From positions 2,480,001 through 2,544,000 of the forward strand of contig JAQJZZ010000018.1 of the NCBI GenBank assembly GCA_030077755.1: a stretch of DNA of 64,000 nucleotides. Reading direction: 5' to 3'. The DNA comes from Filosporella fistucella (taxonomy: Eukaryota > Ascomycota > Leotiomycetes > Helotiales). The position numbers and the translations under genes are program-made. This document shows positions 1 to 10,772 of this stretch, piece by piece. The notes under the pieces were generated by a model. That model did no database searches and was not told the origin of the DNA. It worked only from the letters and a program-made list of their open reading frames with translations. Positions within the stretch are counted from its first letter, which is position 1, and each line of letters begins with the position of its first letter.

Positions 1-726
1 TACCTGGGATGATAATACAATAACGCATAATGAAGATAGGGTAAGTCTGACGAGCGAAAATAGAAGAAACTGATTTTATCTATTCTCACTTACCATGATT
101 TTCTGTGGTGCACCAGCACACTTGACAACACCTGCTGGCTGAGTGAAAAGAGCGTTGCCACCCTGGAACTTCTTGATTTCGCGGAAAACCTTGTCACAAT
201 ATCTATAGTCGTAAATGGAAGACACTGGAGAATCCGGATTGTCGATAAGCTCTGGCAACCCTTTGACAGATGCATAGTCAACTTTGATGCCGGGTACAAC
301 CACAAGGTGCTCGTAATTGATCTTGTCACCATTGCTGAGTGTGACAAAGTTGTTTTCTGGGGAGAAGGAGCGAACTCCAAAATTGTAAAACTGAAGTTTG
401 GGGTCGATCAAGCTGTCAAGTGGTTCTCGTAAACTCTCCTTCGTCTTCAGTCCTCCACCAACCAAAGTCCAGCCAGGCTGATAATTATGCCATTGTGAAG
501 GATCCACAACAGCAATTTCGTGATCAGCAAATTTGCCTTGTCGGACGAGCTGATGGCTGATGGAAAGACCCGCTGCTCCTCCACCGACAACCACCACCTT
601 GTGGTTTCGATCAACGGTATTTACTGGCGATACTGTTGCCATCCCTCTCAGTACCTGAAATCTCCGTGCTCTAGCTCCTGAACGTCCAGCAGCAGCAGCT
701 AAGGACAGGACCCGGGTACGTTGCAT
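1..726 (-). CDS. hmt2: Sulfide:quinone oxidoreductase, mitochondrial (partial, C-terminus beyond left edge)
   Basis: This flavoprotein of the inner mitochondrial membrane oxidises H2S, passes electrons to ubiquinone and forms a persulfide (HMT2/SQR family). The visible exon runs from 726 to 94. A presequence rich in Arg and Ala (MQRTRVLSLAAAAGRSGARA) leads to the Rossmann FAD motif VVVVGGGAAGLSISHQL and then PAGVVKCAGAPQKI, which holds one of the conserved active-site cysteines. The exon ends in frame at ATG followed by GTAAGT (intron from 93). A possible acceptor CCAG lies at 4-7, so only a few bases of the next exon are inside the window. I chose the ATG at 726 because it opens a good mitochondrial leader; the frame stays open upstream to 924, but that extension does not resemble the family. 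The gene is divergent from the persulfide dioxygenase gene at 1755, the next enzyme of the pathway. Confidence 0.9.
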
Positions 727-1754
727 GTTGCCAATAGAGATGAGAAGAAGAGGGGCCGCGAGAACGTGAAGAAAGGAAATGGATATAATGTAAATAGAGA
801 GGAAAATGTCACAAATTCGACGATGAAAAGAATTACCCCATGTTTCATGCACAAAAGTGGAACCGCAAACATTTTCCCCGATAACGCGTGAGAATTTCTG
901 ATCTAGTCGCCGACCGGCCTGCAAGGATAGAGGTTATCATGAAAAGAAACGGCGGTCTACGGATACTTCGACAAAATCTTTGAGAATCATATGTTTCTCG
1001 GGTCCACACGGAGACACCAACCATGCAATAATGAAGTATGAAGCTGCGAATGTAGGGGACATAGATTGAGAGCAGGACCCTGTTACCCGTTTAAGCGTTG
1101 GAGCAACGGCGGGGTGGCTAGCAAGGTATATTTCCGTACCAGGGAGTGAATGGCGCTGGGTTTGCAAGCAGAATTGAGCCAATTTGAGTTGGATAATATT
1201 AGTCTTTTACGAAGTGTGCTGGATACAAAAGAAGGAGTGCGGTGGAGGGCTAGATCGTGGTCGGCGTCGGCTCAACGGTTATGCATGCAGGGGTAGCTAC
1301 CGCGAACCGGGGAACAAAATCATGGTTGACGACCAGTCGTAAACCTTCAAACATCAACATCCTACGGCACTGTGTGCTCTAGGCACGACATCAGATGGTG
1401 CGACAAGAACGGAAATATATTCCAGGTCACACCACATTTGCACAGCTGAAGATCAAAACCTCGGCATCTTAAGACTTACGTAGTCTTGTATCGAGATCCG
1501 GGAGATATATGCAACACAGTCGCCGTACCTTACGCCGATCAACTTCTGCACTTCGCCGAGCACGAAAAGACTCGGGTTTCGTCCTCTCTCATTCACATCA
1601 TGAGTGTTTGCTTCACAAGGTAATGTAATGTGCTAGGTGCCCAAGGGTATAGGTAGTGTAGTTTTCTGATTGCCTTCGTATTCCCCTCTTCTCCTATCTA
1701 CCTGTTCCATCCATTTATCCCCTTGACCATCCAATTTCTTTACCTCATAACACA
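727..1754. promoter_or_regulatory. Shared divergent promoter of the sulfide-oxidation pair
   Basis: This 1028-bp region separates the start codons of two head-to-head genes, sulfide:quinone oxidoreductase (left) and persulfide dioxygenase (right). It must contain both promoters and both 5' untranslated regions. Short open frames inside it (for example 937-1182) have no recognisable content. I could not identify a specific binding site by eye. Confidence 0.55.
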
Positions 1755-2994
1755 ATGCAAGCCACCCAGTTTCACATCAGTAGCAGAGGGCAGACAAGTG
1801 TCCGTCTTCTCTTGCGGTCTAGCAGAACCACTTCAACTCTCGCAACAAGATCTTCAAGTCGGGCAATCCATTCAGCTTCTTTTCGCCAGGAACTCGAGCA
1901 CCAACCTACATGTCCTCTGCGAACTTCAAAAGATGCCTCTACTACCACAGCCTCCACGAGCAAGCTTCTGCAAAGGCGCGACAGACCTGCCAATCACACT
2001 CCCTACGTCACCAGCAACAGGAGAGCCTCATACAGCACTGGGACAATAAAACGCACCGAGCCGATAATAAACAGCATATTTGAGGAGACGACAGGAACAT
2101 GGCAATATCTCGTGGCGGATCCATCAACCCTTTCCGCTGTGATCATTGATCCAGTGTTAGACTATGATCCGGTCACTCAAAAAGTCAGCACTGGCACCGC
2201 CGATTCTCTACTTGCTCTGGCGAGCGAGAAGGGTTACAAGGTGGATAGGATATTGGAAACACATGCCCACGCCGACCATCTCACTGCGGCGTCTTATCTG
2301 CAGAGCCAGCTTGCTCAAAAGCAGGGCCACAAACCCCCTGTTGGAATCGGGAAGCGCATAACGCAGGTTCAGCATAGATTTGGCGAGAAGTATGGCATTG
2401 GGACGGAGGAATGTGCTGGAGTGTTTGACAAGCTCTTTGATGACGGCGAGACCTTCAAGGTTGGTGATCTGGAAGCTACAGCCATGCATCTTCCGGGACA
2501 TACACCCGATCATATGGGATACAAAATTGGAGGTAATTGAGAATACCCCACGCTCTTTAGCTAAGCTGACTGATGCTGTAACAGACAACGTCTTCTGCGG
2601 CGATTCTATCTTCCATGCCGATATTGGCACTGCTCGCTGCGACTTCCCAGGAGGCAGCGTCAACGATCTATTCAATTCCGGCCGCAAGCTTCTTGCGTTA
2701 CCAGATCACGTGAAGATATGGACAGGTCATGACTACCCGCCAGACGAGCGTGAGACACCCATGGCGTGGATGAGCGTTGCGGAGCACAGAAAGCATAATA
2801 AACATCTCCATGAAAACATTACGGAAGAAGAATTTGTGCAGTTGCGGACGGCGCGTGATAAGATACTGGGCGAACCGAGATTGTTACACCAGTCTTTGCA
2901 GATCAATATTCGTGGAGGCCGGCTCCCAAAGCCAACCAAATTGGGACACTCGTTTTTGCATCTTCCGCTGAAATTGAATGGACTGCATTGGTAG
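1755..2994 (+). CDS. Persulfide dioxygenase (ETHE1-type metallo-beta-lactamase fold), mitochondrial
   Basis: The enzyme oxidises glutathione persulfide to sulfite and glutathione in the mitochondrial matrix. Two exons, 1755-2532 and 2585-2994, flank a 52-nt intron whose removal restores frame (KIG joined to DNVFCGDSIF). The product is 395 residues. Residues 1 to about 100 form a long leader rich in Ser, Thr and Arg with almost no acidic residues, consistent with mitochondrial import. The catalytic domain starts near 102. It has the metal motif THAHADH (170-175), the next histidine in LPGHTPDH (249), the aspartate of the GTARCDF segment and a C-terminal TGHDYPP histidine. These match the mononuclear-iron ETHE1/Blh branch rather than hydrolytic glyoxalase II. 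It is divergent from sulfide:quinone oxidoreductase, whose persulfide product it would consume. No rhodanese domain is attached. Confidence 0.9.
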
Positions 2995-3206
2995 ATGAAT
3001 GGATATTGTATGAATAGCTTGCTTCAAATCACAACTCGTGTACAGTACGTCAATAACATCTACTCATGGATCAATGTGCAAGTGGAAGTAGCATGGTATC
3101 CTGCGTGAATGATACATTGACTCTTTTCTCCATGATTATACTGGGAGATGCCCGATGCCAAACTTGTCGACGAGAACCATAACGCCAACCACATATCCTA
3201 TTTGTC

Positions 3207-4252
3207 CTAGATGCGTGCGGCAAGGGAAAGACCATATCCAATATTTCGGAATTGTTGCGTAACATGCTCCTGCCTATCAGGTAGCTTTGCGAGCACCATT
3301 TCCGCAAATTCTTTGTATCGTCCTGACCGTACCTTGAGAATTGCCTGCTCAAAACCAGGAGGATACGCTCCTGCAAAAGCCCAGTCGATCATCCATACCT
3401 TTCCTTGAGCATCCAAGATGAGATTCTGTGGCGCGATATCCTGATGTGTAAGCACCAGGTTCTGGAATTTAAACCGTGGCGCATCCTCCTCTAGTTGTTG
3501 AAAGCGTATGCAGACATCAATCTTATGGTTGAACCAGTCTTCTAGATCCTGCAATGACCCAAAAGGTCCAGCACCATCTTCTGTAAACCAAGGGCCCACG
3601 AACTTCTGGCTCCCGGTCCATCCCACAGGACCCGGTGGTAGTTTAACCTCAGTCGTCTGCATCTTCTCGATCATGGCAGCAACTTGACTAGCTGCGGATT
3701 GCTTCTGTTCCACTTGAAGAGAGCCCCAACACTCAGCAAGAGTTCGTCCTGCTATGTAATCCATAATGATGAATTGTGCCTCTATGAGCTCCCCTTTTGC
3801 AAAGCCAGGTACGTTGGCAGTGAAGGTGCGGTGTACCTTGGGAACAGGCAAACCCAGTGATTCGGCAGCGAATATCGTATTTTGCGACTCGCTCGGAAAT
3901 ACGCCTTGCCCACCCTTACAGGCAAGAGATTGAGAGAGCCGTACAACATCTACGCCACCATATTCGTGCAGTTTTGGCGCGCTGGAGAATAACGATTCAA
4001 GCTGTTGGTCCGATAATGAGGATAGTTGCTCCCCGTCTAGTGGAAATGAACATTGATCATCTCTTGCCTTGGGCTATGCAGTTTATGTTGGCATTTTAGA
4101 AGGCTCGAAACGTTGTGTGGCCCACTTACATCGCTATAAGGCTTTCCAAACCCATCCTGGATCGTCTCAATACCCACTGCCAACTCTGTGCGCGCGTTGT
4201 GTTTGTTGTGGCGCTTCTCAGATCTAAAAGTTTTGGACAATGACGTTCCCAT
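3207..4252 (-). CDS. Aminoglycoside phosphotransferase-family (APH/choline-kinase fold) protein
   Basis: This is a fungal kinase-fold protein of unknown substrate; drug resistance should not be inferred. Two exons, 4252-4130 and 4073-3207, surround a 56-nt intron (GTAAGT to CATAG) that keeps phase 0, giving 329 residues. The N-lobe segments VVRLSQSLACKGG and AAESLGLPVPKVHRTF are typical of the family. The catalytic loop is LVLTHQDIAPQNLILD, with HQD at about 251-253, and the metal-binding aspartate is in WMIDWAFAG at about 271. All key residues are present, so the enzyme may be active. A nearer acceptor (CACTAG at 4038-4043) was rejected because it breaks the frame. The gene runs convergently to the persulfide dioxygenase gene with only about 210 bp between them. 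Confidence 0.8.
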
Positions 4253-4939
4253 GTCAACGTGGTTCAGGGGAGATGGGTTAATTGAAAGCCGAAGTGTCGA
4301 AAGGAACTATGGATGACATGGAACTGATTTTTGAGTAAAACATGTAACTTGATCTTGATAGCAAGGCAGGGACCAACTTAGTTCAACAAATTTGTACTGT
4401 ATACCTTCGTTAGCCGCGCGTGTAAGCTGAATCGTGAATGTGCGTCTTCGTCACACTGATGACCGTTGTAGGGTTAAATCCAGTCTGTTCGAGCCGCCAA
4501 GAGATCCAGTCAAATTCCTGACCACTCCAACAGCCCTTAACCCTGGGTCGACACGATTGCCTCAGCCTTCGGCCTTTCTACACGTGATTAAAAGAATTGA
4601 GAAGACGGTGTACCTACTTAAGTACTCGGGGCTTCAAATTAGTCGATTATAGAAGTCCGCATCCAGGTACAATTGATTATGAAGGTTCCAGATGAGCGCC
4701 ATTGAGACAAAAGTGTAATTCATGTACCTTAGGGACCTGAGCACCCGCTAAATTTAGCACGATCACGTGAGACAACGCTGCAGGTAAAATTGGTAGGTAG
4801 TGGGGTACAATGAAACCTGGAAATATATCTATATATCTAGATACTTTACACACTTACATCTAAAGCAATTTTGAGAAAACATATCTCGAGCATGGCCAAC
4901 CTTTCAACTCTGTTTTACAGCGCACCATCCATACCAACT
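4253..4939. other. Intergenic region
   Basis: The start of the phosphotransferase-family gene lies on the left and the 3' end of the DUF7770-like gene on the right. I see AT-rich stretches near 4820-4860 and no gene or repeat. Confidence 0.5.
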
Positions 4940-5644
4940 CTACCTACGCCGAAGTGCGCCTTTCCCAGCCCAGCCTCCATACGTCGTGTTTCTCATGTAA
5001 GTGCCACGAGTCACCCCGATATGCTTTGTTGCATGTCCACCCTCCCACTGCTGGCTGATCACATCTGCGAGATTATATCCTCGTGGAATGAGACCATGAT
5101 GCTCAAAGAGGGTAAATTGGTCGAGGATCCAGCCAGTGCAGCCTCGGCCTCTCGTTGTGAAGTCGTAGAGATGATTGCCTTCATTTATGATCACCTCTAT
5201 GAATTGGGCCACTGAATGTCCCGGAGATACCGGAATAGTCACCGTTTTCTCTTGGTTATGTGTTACGGCGTGATTCCGATAACGAATGTACATTCGGCCC
5301 CGATAGCCATGGTCGGGTGCTTTCGCTCCAAGAACTTCACTTGGATCCATGTTGAGGCGGATGGACTCATTACGACCAGTCTGAAGGTATATGCCCCAGT
5401 GGTTTCCGCCATTCTGGAGAATGTTCTGAGCAACAAAATGGATTTGAGTAACGACGCGAGACTGGACCACCGTCTGATCACTCTCATAACGAACTGGATC
5501 ATAACTCTGTAGTTCGTGGGCCTGCCCACTTCCTGAGGTTGGTGTCTTTCCGCCTCCTGTCTTCTTCCCACCTGCTGTCGGTTTTCCACCTCTTCCGGGC
5601 TTTTGTTCTTTCGGCTTACTTGGCTTGCTCGTGCCGCATCCCAT
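4940..5644 (-). CDS. DUF7770-like fungal protein with N-terminal MGC acylation motif
   Basis: The function is unknown. The product is 234 residues in one exon. I start it at MGCGTSKPSKP (5644), since Gly2 followed by Cys3 is a classic dual N-myristoylation and palmitoylation signal; a start 14 codons upstream at 5686 would destroy it. Residues about 5-50 are a Lys/Gly/Pro-rich linker. The globular part holds GGNHWGIYLQT, SIRLNMDPSE and GRGCTGWILDQF, which resemble the fungal DUF7770 signature (NHW, an NM motif, and a GC-W block), recalled from memory and not searched. With no signal peptide or membrane segment, lipid modification would tether it to the cytosolic face of a membrane. The C-terminus is basic. 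Confidence 0.6.
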   Translation of the reverse strand: MGCGTSKPSKPKEQKPGRGGKPTAGGKKTGGGKTPTSGSGQAHELQSYDPVRYESDQTVVQSRVVTQIHFVAQNILQNGGNHWGIYLQTGRNESIRLNMDPSEVLGAKAPDHGYRGRMYIRYRNHAVTHNQEKTVTIPVSPGHSVAQFIEVIINEGNHLYDFTTRGRGCTGWILDQFTLFEHHGLIPRGYNLADVISQQWEGGHATKHIGVTRGTYMRNTTYGGWAGKGALRRR

Positions 5645-6900
5645 CGCGGAGGGAGGATATATATTGAGACGGTAGTAACAAGACACAAAATTTGATGTTG
5701 AGATAAAATATTGATTGCAGTTGCATATGTTGACGATTATTGTTCAAATCAAAGAAGTCAGAGCGTACCCTTCGTATATAAGTAGATGAATGGATATCTA
5801 TATATGTATAAATAGCAATAACCATGGCCTCGACATAAGGTCAACGGAATGTTGGTATTTTACTGTTAACGCCGCCATTACAACAAACTCCAATCACGGT
5901 CCCTACTTTTAGCTACTCCAACATTCAATGCAAGGTCCTGTTCTCATTTTGAAACCACAAGCAACCGTGAGGCGATTGGGATGCCTCAAGCGGGGCCATC
6001 ACACAACAAACAACAGCTAACAATTAGAACCGATGCCGATACGGAAACCCGAAACCAACAAAATCTCCTAGAAATAGCTTGATCTTCATATCTAATTAGC
6101 ACGGACGGCCAGGTGACTGACCTGATAATTGTAAAGCGATGGTGATTATCATTTTACTGCGCTTATCACATCTGTGCAACCGCGCGGATACAGAGCTAGA
6201 GACCAGGTTTATGACCCCTGCAACGAGGATATCGTTATGACGACAAAAGACCCTCGTCATACAAAATTATAAGCATAAGGAAAGGCGGTATAGAGAAGCA
6301 AATACTAAATTGTTCTAAAGTATAGGCTACGGAAGCCGTGACATAAATGGTGATTTAGATTGTTGAGTGGCTGGGAGGACTCCTATCTGCAGTTTCTCAA
6401 GTTCAACTTGGGTATCTTTGATCATATCTTCTATCGAGAAGACTAGGCGATGATACGGAGGAGCTTGATCGTCTTCACCGCTTTCAAATTACAAGTCGTG
6501 TACCGTTCGTTGGCTGTCATACATGAAATGCTCTATCATGCAGAAATCTACTCTCCGGACCTTCTCAGACTGCTTCATGCATAGGTAGGATATTCATTCT
6601 GTCCTCGACTGGAATTCAAAGCAGTTTCGTGCCCGACATTCGCGGGATCGAGCTTACTCCACTCTCTAAAAATGATCTAGAACGTGAGGAGGAATGAGGA
6701 AGAAGCAGTATGATCCCATAACCATACTTTCATGTCCCTTGCTGACAAGGAAAAGCTTTTTGCTAGTTGTGCTAAACAGATTGTTTGCAAGGGCATAAAA
6801 TAGACTCATCCGTGATTCTGGAAGCACACCACATTGTAGCAGTGTTTTCCGATATATCATGCTTTGCTCGAGAAACAATATACCGCAAGCTGGTCTTTAC
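5645..6900. other. Intergenic region
   Basis: This 1.25-kb stretch separates the start of the DUF7770-like gene from the 3' relic near 7100. Short open frames are present in all frames but none has recognisable composition or splice structure. No repeat was noticed. Confidence 0.45.
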
Positions 6901-6915
6901 AATGATGCTGCAACC

Positions 6916-7808
6916 ATGCTCAGCTGTCTCGAACTACCATGCCTCAACCAGTTATCTATTAAGCGAAATGGGTCGTTCAAGAGACATGCGCTGCCTACCA
7001 TAGGGGACTCGCACAAACGGCTGCATACCGAGAGAGCCGATGAGCTGGAAGGTGTTGCCAAGAAATTGAGGCGAATCAAAACAGCAGCACTGTTTTTCAA
7101 CAGAAACTCGATCTCGATCTCGTGGCAATGAAGCGAAGTCTTTACGTGGACATTCACAAGTCTATGCTCAGTCTCATGTATCCGAGTACGTCTACGGCAT
7201 ACCCGCTCAGTCGTCTCAGCAGTGACTTGACCTGGGTTCGGTTCGGGAACGTATATAAAAATCTCATCTATTGGTTGCATGCGGCGAAGACCAGTAACTT
7301 CAATATGCAGCCGATACTAGGTCTAACGATAGTTGATACCGCAAAGCATATCAACCAAGTTTTTAGCTCTGATTGGAAAGATAATTTATTCAACGACGAC
7401 CAAGTCAGATTCCGCGTTCCTTGGGATTTGGCCGAGGTCAAGAAGTACTCGCACGTACGGCTTCACGGCTTTGGGGTAACATTTGTAGGCGCAGTTCCAC
7501 CAGCGGATAAGATAAAGACAGAACTTTTGTACTACATTGAGTTCGGGCCTCAATGTATAGACAAGGATATGGCAGGCAACCCAATTCAGTACTGGTATCC
7601 CAAGACTGGCTTTGAGAACAAGCAGGGTACGGTTGGCGGGTGGCGGGATCCTCTCCAAGACATTATGCGGCCGACATTCTTTTGTCGCGGGGAGATTTCA
7701 ATCGATGTGGGGAGTGCTAAGGTTGGGATTTCACACAAGTCACTAAGATTACGACGATGTGGGAATTGCATGGAATTCATTCTCAAAACCCCCCAAGAAG
7801 GACTTTAG
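6916..7808 (+). pseudogene. Unrecognised protein, probable 3' fragment of a larger gene
   Basis: A continuous frame from 7044 to 7808 (first ATG at 7128, stop TAG at 7806) encodes a soluble C-terminal-looking domain. Segments such as VRFRVPWDLAEVKKYSHVRL and MRPTFFCRGEISIDVG loosely recall the C-terminal region of Tc-type (TcA-like) proteins that are scattered in fungal genomes; this is a weak impression, not an identification. There is no convincing start: the frame is closed upstream by a stop at 7041. A second open frame at 6916-7131 overlaps it in another phase, as expected for a decayed or wrongly phased upstream part. The absence of the rest of any large protein suggests a truncated relic. 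It could instead be a small intact gene starting at 7128. Confidence 0.4.
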
Positions 7809-7910
7809 CCAGCGCGAAGAGGGAATATACATAGCAAGATAGCCCTAAAGCACCCTTTTCTGGTCCATGCAAGACAAATGATGATCATCATGGCTAGTTG
7901 CATTGAGCGG

Positions 7911-7937
7911 ATTTTATCGATTTTATCGATTTTATCG
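7911..7937. repeat. Perfect tandem repeat, 9-bp unit x3
   Basis: Three exact copies of attttatcg lie just past the end of the relic gene. It is a simple microsatellite in non-coding DNA. Confidence 0.9.
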
Positions 7938-8900
7938 TAGCGTTAAAAGGTCCACAAAGGTTTACCACGCTATGGAAATATGAAATCTAAAGAGAAACTA
8001 CTGTAATCCAATTTCCTGAACACAAATGCCACTTCGAAAAACAGGTCCTTCTTTGGAAAGAGGGGCTCGGGATAATGATATCGAGTCTGCTTCTCTGTCA
8101 CCTTCCTGCTATGCCTATATCTGCCGTACTCCGAAACCTTCTCCACCACCACGATCGACACGGTCAGATTCACCGATATAAAATCTCCGATCCAAAAGCA
8201 GTCATTTGTCCTGCCTATCTAAACCTTCAGCCCCATCCGGGTGTGGCGTCTTCTTTAAGTTTTCCATTTAAATGCAGGGACCTTGATGTCGTGCAACAGA
8301 AGGATTGAGTAGCTGCATATAGACCGTCATTTGACCCCACAAATTGTTGACCCCGCATTATGCTTTTCTTGGATAGACACATGGGGAGATCAGATGCGAT
8401 CTACAACGCTGGTGATCGCGTTGAAGAAAGGTGTCTCGGTAGATTTTGAAGCGATAAGTGTTCTGCTGAGAGGGAGAGAGTGATTTTTGACCGACGATGG
8501 GGATGGAGTTCATGTACTTGTACTTTCAGGGGTAACGTTTTGAGTGTTTCGACTTTGATGTTAGGATAACGAACAGGGTGTAATATCCAGAAACATGAAT
8601 CGGAGATGATTCACAGTATACAAGTACAATACCCCCACAAACCGACAGCCAACCATAAAACTGTCTCATGAATTAAAGGAATTATTTCAACTCACAAGCC
8701 ACCGCAAAAAAATAGCCGTTCAGGGACTTCAAAGCTTGTCAGCTGGTAAGGGCACATGGCAGCCACTCCGGTCGACCCCGCAACACGCTAATTCCTAACC
8801 CCTAACCTGTACGTGAACCCAAGAACTACATAGATATCCAAGACCTCGAGTCTCTCCTTGCTTTTTTTTCTTCAACGGCACAGTCCTTATTTTCACCACC
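7938..8900. other. Intergenic region, includes alpha-galactosidase promoter
   Basis: Nearly 1 kb lies upstream of the GH27 start. The 40 nt before the ATG are pyrimidine-rich (cttgcttttttttcttc), as is common just upstream of strongly transcribed fungal genes. No other feature was recognised. Confidence 0.45.
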
Positions 8901-10418
8901 ATGCATCATATTCTTAGCTTAGCGGCTTTAGCTGCTCTTCCAGGCGCCTATTCTTTGGTTTTGAAAGATGAAGTTGTATGTCTATTTCTGGTGACAACGT
9001 ACAGGTACGTGAGAAGATACTGACTCGTGCACCCAGGGCAAATTACCAGCTCTAGGCTGGAACTCCTGGAATGCATTTCACTGCGACGTCAATGAAGACA
9101 AGATCATGACAGCAGCGAACCAAATCGTATCTCTCGGTCTCAAAGACGCAGGTTACGAATATGTTAACAGTCTGTTTTCCTACCAAGCATGAAGTTGAAC
9201 CCCGGTTACTAACGGCAATATGTAGTCGACGATTGCTGGTCAATCCAATCTCACCGGAACACCAGCACCAACGAAATCATCCCTGACCCTTCTCGCTTTC
9301 CCACAGGAATTGCAGGCACAGCCGCAAAAATCCACGCCCTGGGTCTGAAAATAGGTATCTATTCCAGCGCAGGCACAGGTACATGTGCAGGCTACCCCGC
9401 GTCCCTGGGCAACGAAGCTCTAGACGCGGCCACCTTCGCAAAATGGGGCATCGACTATCTGAAATATGATAACTGCGGTGTACCTGGAAACTGGACAGAT
9501 CAATATGTAGGCTGTGTGCCAGAAGATGGAGCCGGGCCGGGCGGTCATAGACCTGGTCCTTTTCCTAATGGAACGTGTCCCGTGACAGCTTATACCGCGC
9601 CGCAAGGCTACGATTGGGGCAGCTCTCTCACAGCTGAGCGATTCAAGAGGATGCGTGATGCGCTGCTTGCGCAGAATAGAACTATTCTCTATAGTCTCTG
9701 TGAGTGGGGCGAAGCCGAGGTATGGGAGTGGGGAAACTCGACTGGTAGTTCTTGGAGGATGTCAGGTGATATCTCTGATAACTGGGGATCGGTGATGCAG
9801 ATCATGAATGAGAATAGTTTTCAGCTGAACAGTGTGGGTTTCTGGGGACATGGCGATATGGATATGTTGGAAGTTGGGAATGGAGGGTTGACGATGCCTG
9901 AATGTCGGAGCCATTTCGCTTTCTGGGCCGCGATGAAGAGTCCTGTCATTATTGGCACCAGTTTGGATATTTTGAGTAAAGATCGAATCGAGATTCTGAA
10001 GAATAAGTACTTGTTATCTTTCAGTCAGGATGAGACGTATGGCGGGCCAGCTACACCGTATAAATGGGGAACGAACCCGGATTGGACTTTCAACAGGACG
10101 AATCCAGCAGAATACTGGAGTGGGAAGAGTACTGAAGGGACCTTGGTACTTGCCTTCAATAGTCTGAGTCAGAATGCGACGAGGAATATCAAATGGAGCG
10201 AAGTGCCTCAACTGAAGGGAGCGAGTGAGTACTTGGTCACTGATATCTGGAGTGGCAAGAGCTTGGGTTGTGTCAGGGACGGGATAGAGAGGACTTTAGA
10301 GGCGCATGACACTATGGGTTTCGTGGTTGGCGCACATTGTGGATATAAAAGATGGTATCAGAGTGCATTTCAGAGACTTGTCAGTGTTGGACCAAGGAAT
10401 ATGAGGAGACTTGGATGA
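8901..10418 (+). CDS. Secreted alpha-galactosidase, glycoside hydrolase family 27
   Basis: The enzyme removes terminal alpha-1,6-galactose from melibiose, raffinose-type sugars and galactomannan outside the cell. Exons are 8901-8975, 9037-9169 and 9226-10418, giving 466 residues. Intron 2 has a textbook ACTAAC branch and a less usual GTCTGT donor, and splicing rebuilds YVNIDDCWS. A signal peptide spans residues 1 to about 18 ([18 protein letters not shown]). The GH27 core begins [15 protein letters not shown]. The nucleophile is Asp151 in YLKYDNCG and the acid/base is Asp251 in [11 protein letters not shown] (RxxxD pattern). Further family blocks include [14 protein letters not shown] and KSPVIIG. 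Several NxS/T sites suggest N-glycosylation. The short basic tail after [11 protein letters not shown] is slightly longer than I expect, but the frame is clean. Confidence 0.93.
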
Positions 10419-10772
10419 GTGGGTTGAGCGATGTGGTCGTGTACATTGACGGCATGATCGGAGAGTTTAGACGAAGATGATCTTTAGAGCATATTCATGG
10501 TGATATTAGCATATTATATCAATGACGTATATTCACTCCCAACCTGGAAAATGGCCAGTCTTTAATATTTTAAACCACGGAGGACATTGAATACGTATCT
10601 CAGTTCGGTTTTCTCAATGTCAAATCTCCCACCGTTGCACAAAACATTCTGCCACCTATATTCTATCGAAATCTTCTCATTTTTAATCCCCCTCTCATTT
10701 CCCAAAAATTTCCTCGATCATATACTCTCATCACTTTACAACAAACTTCCCGATCCTCCCCTTTGCCTCCAT
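10419..10772. other. Convergent 3' intergenic region
   Basis: Tail-to-tail spacer between the GH27 gene and the 2-oxoglutarate oxygenase gene. It is AT-rich with pyrimidine tracts and must hold both transcript ends. No gene was seen. Confidence 0.4.

Noticed and set aside
727..924. In-frame N-terminal extension of the sulfide:quinone oxidoreductase frame (66 codons with a hydrophobic run)
   Set aside because: The family does not carry it, and the internal ATG at 726 opens a good mitochondrial leader; the extension is best read as 5' leader.
4038..4129. Alternative intron for the phosphotransferase-family gene ending at CACTAG
   Set aside because: Produces the wrong phase for the downstream exon, whereas the acceptor at 4074 fits exactly.
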